6,367 nt of DNA, from contig SKID01000180.1 in assembly GCA_007116605.1 (NCBI GenBank), forward strand, positions 1-6,367, read 5' to 3'. The first letter of the stretch is position 1, and every line of letters begins with the position of its first letter. Under the pieces are notes generated by a model. The model worked only from the letters and a program-made list of their open reading frames with translations, made no database searches and was not told where the DNA came from. The translations under genes and the position numbers were made by a program. This DNA is from Tissierellia bacterium (GTDB taxonomy: Bacteria > Bacillota > Clostridia > Tissierellales > Dethiosulfatibacteraceae). Below, piece by piece: positions 1 to 6,307 of the stretch.

Positions 1-3
1 CAT
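1..3 (-). CDS. Start codon of a further gene running off the left edge, product unknown
   Basis: The minus strand ends in an ATG at the left edge, preceded by TAAGGAG (10-16) with a 6-base spacer. That is as good a start signal as those of the confirmed genes here, so a co-oriented gene very likely begins here. No coding sequence is available, so no function can be assigned. Confidence 0.6.
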
Positions 4-9
4 TTAAAT

Positions 10-16
10 CTCCTTA
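10..16 (-). promoter_or_regulatory. Ribosome binding site TAAGGAG for the gene beginning at the left edge
   Basis: TAAGGAG lies 6 bases before the ATG at 3-1 on the minus strand. It is the main evidence that this ATG is a real start. Confidence 0.65.
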
Positions 17-27
17 CATTTGTTTTT

Positions 28-44
28 GTGATGAAAAACATCAC
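28..44 (-). repeat. Perfect 6-bp inverted repeat (GTGATG-N5-CATCAC), possible operator or leader hairpin
   Basis: GTGATG and CATCAC are separated by five bases that are all T on the minus strand, giving a 17-bp palindrome 11 bases upstream of the ribosome binding site. No T-run follows it on either strand, so it does not look like a Rho-independent terminator. A second weaker pairing, GTTTTT with AAAAAC (22-27 with 34-39), overlaps it, so the two hairpins could not form together. It could be a regulator binding site, an RNA leader structure or chance. Confidence 0.5.
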
Positions 45-66
45 GATCCATCGCTTGGACTCTAAT

Positions 67-95
67 AGGTTAACTTTATCTCTTATATTTGTCAA
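67..95 (-). promoter_or_regulatory. Possible sigma-A-type promoter for the left-edge gene
   Basis: A perfect -35 hexamer TTGACA (90-95) is followed 17 bases later by the poor -10 match TAACCT (67-72). An alternative in the same stretch is the -10-like TATAAG (82-87) with a weak -35 TTATCG (105-110). Either would give a leader containing the inverted repeat at 28-44. The whole gap is AT-rich, so chance matches are expected and this is a tentative call. Confidence 0.3.
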
Positions 96-137
96 TGAAC
101 ATCTCGATAAGTTTTTTGTCACTATTTATCTTACTAG

Positions 138-959
138 CTAGGAACACTTGCTTATTCTTTTCGGTATTATCTGATTGCGATTTTCTTTACTATTTACAGC
201 AATGCAATAAGGGCAGTTATAGGACAAATCATCAAACACTCGCACTTCGATATTGAAAACTGATTCAATAACATCTTTTGAAATGACTTCTTTAGGAGTC
301 CCTTCCTTATACTTCACTCCCTTTTTTAGGGCAATAATTTTATCTGAATATCTAGCCGCATGGTTTAAATCATGTAAAACCATGACAATTGTAATACCCA
401 TGGTGCGATTCAATCTGCTAATCAATTCTAGCAACTCAAATTGGTGACAAATATCTAAAAAAGTGGTCGGTTCATCTAACAACAATATTTTTGGTTGCTG
501 AGCAAGAGCCATGGCGATCCAAGCTCGTTGCCGTTCTCCTCCAGATAAAGTGATCACATGACGATGTTGTAAAGATTCTAACTTTGTCTCACTAATGGCC
601 CACTCAATAATTTCTTGGTCTTTTTTACTCAATCGACCTGTCCATCCTAAGTGTGGATATCTGCCATAACCTACCAAGTCACGTACGGTAAAATCACTTG
701 GAACAACAGGCGATTGAGGTAAAAACGCCATTTCTTTAGAAAGGTCTTTTGTTGACATTTTTCTGATATCTTTTCCTCTTAAAGTAACTTCACCAGAATC
801 AGGTTTTTTCAGATTAGTCAAAGCCTTAAAAATGGTTGACTTACCACACCCATTAGGACCTATTAAGGTTGTAATGGAACCTTCTTCTATAGAAAAATGA
901 ACTTTTTTAATCACGATAACATGATCATAGGATAATTGTAACGATTTAATTTCCAGCAC
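138..959 (-). CDS. FecE/BtuD-family ABC importer ATPase
   Basis: Cytoplasmic ATP-binding subunit of 273 residues that powers the importer. Seen in order: Walker A GPNGCGKST (34-42), Q-loop Gln82 in FLPQSP, ABC signature LSGGERQR (138-145), Walker B ILLLDEP (158-164), D-loop Leu168-Asp169 and the switch histidine His196 in VLHDLNHA. All catalytic motifs are intact. The start is GTG (959-957): an in-frame TGA at 980-978 excludes any earlier start, and no ATG lies between. It overlaps the permease gene by 14 bases. The ribosome binding site is loosely placed (AGAGGGGG at 971-978, 11 bases away), so reinitiation after the permease stop is likely. The C-terminal extension ends in a Lys/Arg-rich tail and carries a CPYC at 249-252. 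It is the last gene before a 134-base gap. Confidence 0.94.
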   Translation of the reverse strand: MLEIKSLQLSYDHVIVIKKVHFSIEEGSITTLIGPNGCGKSTIFKALTNLKKPDSGEVTLRGKDIRKMSTKDLSKEMAFLPQSPVVPSDFTVRDLVGYGRYPHLGWTGRLSKKDQEIIEWAISETKLESLQHRHVITLSGGERQRAWIAMALAQQPKILLLDEPTTFLDICHQFELLELISRLNRTMGITIVMVLHDLNHAARYSDKIIALKKGVKYKEGTPKEVISKDVIESVFNIEVRVFDDLSYNCPYCIAVNSKENRNQIIPKRISKCS

Positions 960-1974
960 GATACATCTTGCCCCCTCTCAATAAATACAAGAAAAAAGGT
1001 GCTCCCAGTAAAGCCATAATGATGCCTACTGGAATCTCCATTGGCTCCATCACCATACGAGCGATGGTGTCACACACCATCATTAAACTAGCTCCAAACA
1101 AGGCGCTAGCAGGAAAAAGAAAGCGATAGTCTGAACCAATGATAATTCTCATCATATGAGGTACTATAAGCCCTACAAAGCCTAACATACCCACTACACT
1201 CACTGAACTAGCTGCTAATAAGGAGGATATCACAATCATCACGACCCGAGTTCTTTCAACATGTAATCCTAGGCTAGATGCAATCTCATCTCCTAACATA
1301 AGAATATTTAATCTTTTGGACATGATAATGGCTAAAAAAAACCCTACCAAAGCATAGGGCCACAACATTCTATAATGTACCCATGTTTTTGCTGATAAAC
1401 TACCAATTGTAAAGCCAAGTGTATTGTGAACCCGATCAGGATGGAAAATCAAAATTGTATTCACAATGGCACTCATAAAGGATGAGATAGCAATACCCGA
1501 TAATATCATTCTCAGAGGATTAATGCCATCTTTCCATGACAATGTATAAATAAAAATCGTGGTCAAAAAAGCCCCTACAAAGGCCATGGGCGTTAACAAA
1601 AAACTATAATTAGGCAGAAGCACCAAAGTAATGGCAGCTGCCAAACCTGCACCAGAAGACACGCCAATAATATTTGGAGAAGCCAAGGGGTTTCTCATAA
1701 CCCCTTGCAATATACCTCCAGATATAGCTAGGCAAACGCCTACCATGGCTGCCACTAATGATCTAGGAACACGAATCTTCCAAATAATATTATAAGTCAA
1801 TCCTTCACGATCTATCAATAAAGCTCTGAAAATTTGGTTCACAGACACACGATGGGCACCAAATCGTATACTGATTAAAAAACTGACGATAACCAATGCA
1901 AAAAGAATGAGAAGTACCATGATTTTAAAATGTGTTTTTTTTTGCAATTGACTTAAAGTGTTTTCATTAGTCAA
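946..1974 (-). CDS. FecCD/BtuC-family ABC importer permease
   Basis: Integral membrane subunit of 342 residues, the normal length for the family, expected to form a homodimer with about ten helices per subunit. The first helix is near 17-37. The family signature region at 68-110 contains RVPRSLVAAMVGV, GGILQGVMRNPLASP and IGVSSGAG. LGDEIASSLGLHVERTR (227-243) is the cytoplasmic segment that couples to the ATPase, followed by GFVGLIVPHMMR (265-276) and EIPVGIIMALLGAPFFLYLL (313-332). Translation starts at TTG (1974-1972), which has AGAGGTG 7 bases upstream and overlaps the lipoprotein stop by 8 bases. The only nearby ATG (1969-1967) is out of frame and hits a stop after four codons. The next in-frame ATG is codon 19, at the first helix. 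Substrate is inferred only from the cobalamin genes upstream. Confidence 0.93.
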   Translation of the reverse strand: MTNENTLSQLQKKTHFKIMVLLILFALVIVSFLISIRFGAHRVSVNQIFRALLIDREGLTYNIIWKIRVPRSLVAAMVGVCLAISGGILQGVMRNPLASPNIIGVSSGAGLAAAITLVLLPNYSFLLTPMAFVGAFLTTIFIYTLSWKDGINPLRMILSGIAISSFMSAIVNTILIFHPDRVHNTLGFTIGSLSAKTWVHYRMLWPYALVGFFLAIIMSKRLNILMLGDEIASSLGLHVERTRVVMIVISSLLAASSVSVVGMLGFVGLIVPHMMRIIIGSDYRFLFPASALFGASLMMVCDTIARMVMEPMEIPVGIIMALLGAPFFLYLLRGGKMYRAGN

Positions 1975-3034
1975 GGTTAAACACCTCTGGTGTCACAATT
2001 CTAGCCATATATTCAAAGGCTTCTGGATATCTAGCATTGGGTCTAAACATAAACAAGTCGCTTGGCAGAAAATGAATTCTATCTTCTTTTACAGCTGTCA
2101 ATGTAGCCCATGCTTCATGAGATTTTACATCTTGCTCTAATCTCTCTTCACATTGCTCTAAATCTCCCATCGTGGTCACTAAAATAAAGTCTGGGTCTAG
2201 CTCTAATAAACGTTCCATGCTAAAAGCTACTTTATTAGCACCATCTACACCTGTCTCACTGGCTATATTTTCATAACCTAGCATGTAGGCAATTTCTCCA
2301 GCTAAAGAGTTGTTTAACTCTAATTGAACACTACGACTAGAGGTAAACAAAATAGCAACGGATGGTTTTTCATCTATCACAGCTACTTTATCAATTAAAC
2401 CCGATACATCCTCTGTAATTTCATGTATCTGAGTTTCAAAAATATCATCTCTGTCTAATATTTTGGAGAATAAATACAAGTTCCTATTAAACCCATCATA
2501 TGGTCCCATATTTGCGGTGATTGGTACAAATTCAATGTTGTTCTCTATGAGTGCAGGGATAATTTCTCTATGGGAACTAAAAGCAGTACTCATAATGACA
2601 AGATCTGGCTCCATAGCAATGACGGCTTCTAGACTAAATCCACTAGTAGAACCTACTGTTGGTAAGTCCATCGCTTCATCTGGTACATTTGTTGTCCCAT
2701 CAACTCTTGCTATCGCTTCTCCTCCAGCTAAATACCATAAATCTAAAATAGAATTTTGCAAGACCACCACTCTTTGCGGATTTCTAGTCACAGTCAATAT
2801 TTCTTCTCCACCAACAAAGGTGACGGTGTTTTCAGTGACGTCGTGGACGATTTCTGGAAATAAGCTAACAAATGCTTCAACTTCTTCTGCTAATTGTTCA
2901 TCTCCAGGTTGATTTTCTTCTTGGTTATTGTTTTGATCTTGTGGTACTTCTTGTGATGGGCTTTGACAACCTGCCAAGATGATCAATAAAATGATCATGG
3001 TTATGATAATCAATCGGTGTTTTTTGTTAAACAT
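1967..3034 (-). CDS. Lipoprotein substrate-binding subunit of a BtuF/FecB-type ABC importer
   Basis: Extracytoplasmic solute-binding lipoprotein of 355 residues that delivers ligand to the adjacent permease. The N-terminus has a basic start (KKHR), a hydrophobic stretch (8-20) and the lipobox LAGC with acylated Cys23. A Gln/Asn/Glu-rich linker (about 24-55) then acts as a tether. The binding domain begins around residues 70-95 (TVTRNPQRVVVL) and has two lobes. GFSLEAVIAMEPDLVIM (132-148) and SMERLLELDPDFILV (272-286) contain Glu136 and Glu274, at the positions where this class docks on permease arginines. The C-terminus has RPNARYPEAFEYMARI (331-346). The ATG overlaps cbiJ by 8 bases and has GGAGG 9 bases upstream. 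The operon suggests a corrinoid or cobalt-chelate ligand. The family also binds siderophores and heme, so the ligand is inferred and not read from the sequence. Confidence 0.9.
   Translation of the reverse strand: MFNKKHRLIIITMIILLIILAGCQSPSQEVPQDQNNNQEENQPGDEQLAEEVEAFVSLFPEIVHDVTENTVTFVGGEEILTVTRNPQRVVVLQNSILDLWYLAGGEAIARVDGTTNVPDEAMDLPTVGSTSGFSLEAVIAMEPDLVIMSTAFSSHREIIPALIENNIEFVPITANMGPYDGFNRNLYLFSKILDRDDIFETQIHEITEDVSGLIDKVAVIDEKPSVAILFTSSRSVQLELNNSLAGEIAYMLGYENIASETGVDGANKVAFSMERLLELDPDFILVTTMGDLEQCEERLEQDVKSHEAWATLTAVKEDRIHFLPSDLFMFRPNARYPEAFEYMARIVTPEVFNLD
1982..1988 (-). promoter_or_regulatory. Ribosome binding site AGAGGTG that fixes the TTG start of the permease
   Basis: AGAGGTG lies within the last codons of the lipoprotein gene, 7 bases upstream of the TTG at 1974-1972. 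The spacing is ideal for that TTG, and there is no usable ATG nearby, so it decides the start. Confidence 0.7.
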
Positions 3035-3803
3035 GTTTTAATGCCTCCATTTTATCTTTAATATCTTTAAACAATCTATCTAGATTGTTATAAGCCTTAG
3101 GGTAATTCATTTGTGGTCTCTCAATAAGAATGAGCTGGGTTTTTGTCTCTTCCACACTTTTTATTTTCTCTTCTAGCCCTCCTTGTGATCCACTATCTTT
3201 TGATACTAAATAAGAAATATTCCAAAATTTAATCATTGCTACATTCATCTCCTGACTAAAGGGTCCCTTCATAGCCATTATATGATCTTTGATGACACCT
3301 GCCTCAATAGTTTTTTTTAGAATCTCAGGAGTGGGCAGTACTCGCACATACAATCTTTCTGTCGGCAGTGATTTTGTAAACAAAGAAACTGAATGACTCC
3401 CTGTTGATAGCAATATATTGCCCTCTGTATTTTTTAAAAACTGAATCCCCTCATCATAATTTGAAAATCTTCTCACATGATGACTCTTTCTAGTAGAGAT
3501 GCTTTGTCGTTCAAAGCGATAATAACTAATCAACAAACTTTCACACACATGCATTAGGTTTTCGCTGACTTGAACAGCAAAGGGATGGGTGGCATCAATG
3601 ACCATTTTGATGTTTTCTTTTTGAAATACCTGCGCCATTTCTTCCTGGTTAAGGGGACCAGCTTGATGATTGATTGCTTCTTGTCTAATATGAGAATGGA
3701 CATGGAAATCTGTTGCAGTAAACAATATAAAAGGATGTCCCCTGCTTTTCAGTTTTTCTGCTATTACTAGACTTTCTGTGGTTCCTCCAAACAAAGCAAT
3801 CAT
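3027..3803 (-). CDS. cbiJ: CbiJ, cobalt-precorrin-6A reductase
   Basis: Reduces the macrocycle of cobalt-precorrin-6A to cobalt-precorrin-6B with a nicotinamide cofactor, in the cytoplasm. It has 258 residues, normal for the CbiJ/CobK family. Seen: the N-terminal nucleotide-binding loop FGGTTES (5-11), IDATHPFAVQVS (69-80), STGSHS (133-138), RVLPTPE (154-160), MKGPFSQEMN (178-187), and the late block VSKDSGSQGGLEEKI (200-214) followed by LIERPQ (226-231). The start ATG overlaps the cbiH stop as ATGA, with AGAGG 9 bases upstream. The product is the substrate of CbiT, whose gene appears to end at the right edge. The aerobic homologue is CobK; the cbiG neighbour favours the cobalt-containing substrate. 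Confidence 0.94.
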   Translation of the reverse strand: MIALFGGTTESLVIAEKLKSRGHPFILFTATDFHVHSHIRQEAINHQAGPLNQEEMAQVFQKENIKMVIDATHPFAVQVSENLMHVCESLLISYYRFERQSISTRKSHHVRRFSNYDEGIQFLKNTEGNILLSTGSHSVSLFTKSLPTERLYVRVLPTPEILKKTIEAGVIKDHIMAMKGPFSQEMNVAMIKFWNISYLVSKDSGSQGGLEEKIKSVEETKTQLILIERPQMNYPKAYNNLDRLFKDIKDKMEALKHV

Positions 3804-4525
3804 AAAAGATAACCTCTTGGTGTTATCATTTTCCCTTGCACGACTTTTGTATGGCTATTTCCAACAAATACAGTAGATGTCATTGTAATCGGTTGCTGAC
3901 AAAAACTCTTAAGACAATCCACTAGCCTGCTTTCGTCTTCTCTTCCGCAATTTGTTACAATCCCCACAGGGGTCTGATCATCCCTATAAGTCATTAATAT
4001 ATCTCTTGCTTTTTCTATATGTGTCTTCCTTCCTTGACTTTTCGGATTATATAATACTGTTACAAAATCTCCTTGTCCTGCTAAATGAAGACGCTTTTCT
4101 ATTAAATTCCAATCTGTCAGTAAATCACTTAAACTGATGACGACGAAATCATGCATCAAGGGTGCTCCTAATAAGCTTCCACAAGCACTTAAAGCCGAAA
4201 TACCTGAGATGACTTCTATTTCACTAAAATCTAGTTGTCCCTCTGCCATTTCATAAGCTAAACCCGCCATTCCGTAAACACCCGAATCTCCGCTACTGAC
4301 TAAAACGATATTCTCACCTGTCTTAGCCAGTTCAATTGCTCTTTGACATCGGTCCCTTTCTTTCATCATGCCAAATTCTTCTATCTGTATATCTGTAAAT
4401 ATTTTTTGAACTAATTGGGTATATTTTTTATAACCTATCACTCGGTCTGCATTTTTAAAAGTTTCATAGGCTTTGAATGTCATATTGTCCTGGTCTCCAG
4501 GACCCATTCCTACAATTGAAAGCAT
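3800..4525 (-). CDS. cbiH: CbiH, cobalt-precorrin-3 C17-methyltransferase (ring contraction)
   Basis: SAM-dependent methyltransferase that methylates C17 and promotes contraction of the macrocycle to give cobalt-precorrin-4, the substrate of CbiF. It has 241 residues, the usual size of the single-domain form, and lacks the C-terminal iron-sulfur extension known from longer CbiH60-type proteins. Seen: VGMGPGD (5-11), GYKKY (31-35), SSGDSGVYGMAG (77-88), EVISGISALSACGSLLGAPL (104-123) followed by MHDFVVISLSD (124-134), LYNPKS (158-163), MTSTVFVGNSHT (215-226) and the terminal MITPRGY (233-239). These blocks are characteristic of CobJ/CbiH. The ATG has a perfect GGAGG 7 bases upstream, placed inside the end of cbiG, and the genes overlap by 16 bases. 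The aerobic counterpart is CobJ. Confidence 0.96.
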   Translation of the reverse strand: MLSIVGMGPGDQDNMTFKAYETFKNADRVIGYKKYTQLVQKIFTDIQIEEFGMMKERDRCQRAIELAKTGENIVLVSSGDSGVYGMAGLAYEMAEGQLDFSEIEVISGISALSACGSLLGAPLMHDFVVISLSDLLTDWNLIEKRLHLAGQGDFVTVLYNPKSQGRKTHIEKARDILMTYRDDQTPVGIVTNCGREDESRLVDCLKSFCQQPITMTSTVFVGNSHTKVVQGKMITPRGYLL

Positions 4526-5574
4526 TTATTTTCCTCCCATACGGACAGCGTCATTCCTTGTTCTTTAATTTTTTCGCAAATCTTCCGTCCAAAATTTGAA
4601 CCAAAATAACCACTCGTTTCACTGACAGCACCGACTCCTGCTATCTTTTTAACAAAACTTGAGCTTTCAAATAAAGACTCATAGGGTAAGAGATCCTCAA
4701 CAGGATAAGTTTCCAATGCCACTTGGTATTTTGATGAAAAAGCTATTAATCCTTCTTCATCTTTTTTCAGATGAATCGATACCAGCTTGTTAATGGCTTT
4801 AGGGTGAATTCCATACTGATTTAAGCTATCAAATACTACTTTTTCAATAACAGATAAGGGTGTCCCTCTGCGACAACCTATCCCTAGAACAATGTTTTTA
4901 GGGATGAGTTGAACCTGCTTTGGATGTGGTTTACTCTCTTTTTTATTTGTCAACCATATTGCAGGCTCATCTAGTGGTAATTCTTCACTTATGTATAGTG
5001 ATTCAGGCAAGTTGGAAACTTCTACAGGCCAGTCGGAGACAAAGGCGACTTTTTCTCCTCGAATCATCATGGCCGTCAACTCTTTTGCTTTATTAAAAGA
5101 AAGTAATTGGCTATCCAGTTTTTGAGCAATCATATCCACAGCTAAATGTCCTGTCACATCTGACATGGTTGTAATCACTGCCTGTGCCTTTATCTTTTCA
5201 GCAATCATTCTAGCTTTATGATTGGCTCCTCCCAAATGACCAGAAAGCAAGCTAATCACATATTCTCCTCTACCATCTATGACAATAATTGCAGGATCTT
5301 TTGATTTATGAACAAGACAGTGGGCAATTTCTCTAATCACAATGCCAGTAGCCATGACATACACAAGGGTATGGTATTGACGAAACAATTGGCTGTTTAA
5401 TACTTTTAAACTACTCTGTATCCTATGCAATCCTTCTTGCCATAATTGTGGTGTCACATATATATCAGATGGAAAGTGCTCAGCTACACGATAAGCTATC
5501 TTTAGACCTTGTGGTGACAAAGCAACAATGGCCCAAGATAAAGGTTTAGACACCAGTGCCTTTTCGGTATTCAT
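4510..5574 (-). CDS. cbiG: CbiG, cobalt-precorrin-5A hydrolase
   Basis: Opens the delta-lactone of cobalt-precorrin-5A and releases the two-carbon fragment as acetaldehyde, a step specific to the anaerobic pathway. With the ATG at 5574 the protein has 354 residues. The N-terminal and core part shows MATGIVIREIA (74-84), a conserved block from KDPAIIVIDGRGEY to SGHLGGAN (92-118) and ITTMSDVTG (134-142). The C-terminal CbiG domain begins near LGIGCRRGTP (230-239) and carries GVGAVSETS (313-321). The start is uncertain. An ATG at 5610 has no ribosome binding site. The ATG at 5574 has AAGG about 9 bases upstream and overlaps cbiF by 29 bases. A GTG at 5553 has AAAAGG 5 bases upstream and would overlap cbiF by only 8 bases. 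The tail beyond residue 321 looks more divergent than usual, and its last codons contain the cbiH ribosome binding site. Confidence 0.93.
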   Translation of the reverse strand: MNTEKALVSKPLSWAIVALSPQGLKIAYRVAEHFPSDIYVTPQLWQEGLHRIQSSLKVLNSQLFRQYHTLVYVMATGIVIREIAHCLVHKSKDPAIIVIDGRGEYVISLLSGHLGGANHKARMIAEKIKAQAVITTMSDVTGHLAVDMIAQKLDSQLLSFNKAKELTAMMIRGEKVAFVSDWPVEVSNLPESLYISEELPLDEPAIWLTNKKESKPHPKQVQLIPKNIVLGIGCRRGTPLSVIEKVVFDSLNQYGIHPKAINKLVSIHLKKDEEGLIAFSSKYQVALETYPVEDLLPYESLFESSSFVKKIAGVGAVSETSGYFGSNFGRKICEKIKEQGMTLSVWEENKCFQL

Positions 5575-6307
5575 GAGAAAACGCCTTGTCGTATAGTTTT
5601 GATTTTTCATAATCAGTTGCTATAAAATCTCCAACTAAGATTTGTGCTGTCTTATGTATCCCTTGTCTCTTAACAATTTCTGCCACTTTTTCTAAATTGG
5701 TTAAGACAATTTCTTCATCCGGCCAAGAGGCTTTTTTAACAACAGCCACAGGTGTATCCACAGGATAATGAGTCATTAACTGTTCTGCCACTTCTTCAAT
5801 CATGCCTACAGATAAGAAAATTGCCATACTTGCCCGATGTTTTGCTAAGTCTTCTAGCTTTTCTTTATCAGGCACTGCAGTACGTCCTGCTAATCTTGTA
5901 CAAATCACTGTTTGGGTCACACCTGGTAATGTAAATTCTCTTTTTATGGAGGCAGCGGCAGCTGTAAATGAACTCACTCCCGGAATGACTTCGTACAAGA
6001 TGTTCATTTCTTCTAAAGCATCCATTTGCTCTTGAATCGCTCCATATATAGAAGGATCTCCCGTATGGACCCTTGCAATGGTCTGACCTTTCTGAGTCCC
6101 TTCTTTCATCACCGTTAAAACTTCTTCTAAACTCATCTTTGCACTGTTATAAATGGTTGCATTTTTTTTGTTGAACTTTAAGACTTCTGGGTTGACTAAT
6201 GACCCCGCATAAATAATAACATCTGCTATTTCTATACACTTTGCACCCTTAATCGTTATTAGATCTGGGTCTCCTGGTCCTGCACCTACAAAATACACTT
6301 GTTTCAT
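5546..6307 (-). CDS. cbiF: CbiF, cobalt-precorrin-4 C11-methyltransferase
   Basis: Transfers a methyl group from S-adenosylmethionine to C11 of cobalt-precorrin-4 in the cytoplasmic corrin-ring pathway. The 253-residue length is normal for CbiF/CobM. Seen in the protein: the N-terminal glycine-rich VGAGPGDPDLIT (7-18), YAGSLV (33-38), the SAM-site stretch RVHTGDPSIYGAIQEQ (79-94), EVIPGVSSFTAAAA (106-119), LPGVTQTVICTRLAGRT (127-143), and a CbiF-type tail with KASWPDE (192-198) and YDKAFSHEYRKG (239-250). The YAGSLV and 'TRLAGRT' blocks separate it from other cobalamin methyltransferases. The ATG has a GGAAGGAG ribosome binding site about 9 bases upstream and overlaps the previous gene's stop by 4 bases. 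CobM is the aerobic-pathway equivalent; the neighbouring cbiG argues for the anaerobic version. Confidence 0.96.
   Translation of the reverse strand: MKQVYFVGAGPGDPDLITIKGAKCIEIADVIIYAGSLVNPEVLKFNKKNATIYNSAKMSLEEVLTVMKEGTQKGQTIARVHTGDPSIYGAIQEQMDALEEMNILYEVIPGVSSFTAAAASIKREFTLPGVTQTVICTRLAGRTAVPDKEKLEDLAKHRASMAIFLSVGMIEEVAEQLMTHYPVDTPVAVVKKASWPDEEIVLTNLEKVAEIVKRQGIHKTAQILVGDFIATDYEKSKLYDKAFSHEYRKGTGV

Larger units (their letters stand above)
4..137. other. 134-base intergenic gap, the only one in the window
   Basis: It separates the ATPase stop (TAG, 140-138) from the ATG at the left edge. It holds the inverted repeat, the tentative promoter and the ribosome binding site listed separately. 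I see no GC-rich stem followed by a T-run on the minus strand, so an intrinsic terminator for the upstream operon is not evident. Transcription may therefore read through into the next gene. Confidence 0.6.

Noticed and set aside
28..44. Inverted repeat as a Rho-independent terminator of the operon
   Set aside because: The stem is only 6 bp with three G-C pairs, and no T-run follows it on either strand. It also lies next to the start of the following gene.
134..141. 8-bp palindrome CTAGCTAG at the ATPase stop codon
   Set aside because: Too short and without any supporting context; likely chance in AT-rich sequence around a TAG stop.
201..212. CPYC motif near the ATPase C-terminus as a glutaredoxin-like active site
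   Set aside because: The motif lies in the short C-terminal region after the ATPase core, where related FecE-type proteins also have a variable Pro/Cys-containing segment. There is no thioredoxin fold, so the resemblance is most likely chance.
2463..2912. A 149-codon plus-strand open frame opposite the lipoprotein gene
   Set aside because: It lies wholly antisense to a well-supported lipoprotein gene, has low-complexity Ser/Thr/Ile-rich composition typical of a shadow frame, and shows no recognisable domain. The other plus-strand frames (253-447, 1958-2140, 3570-3770, 3952-4137, 5752-5934, 5802-6035) are rejected for the same reason.
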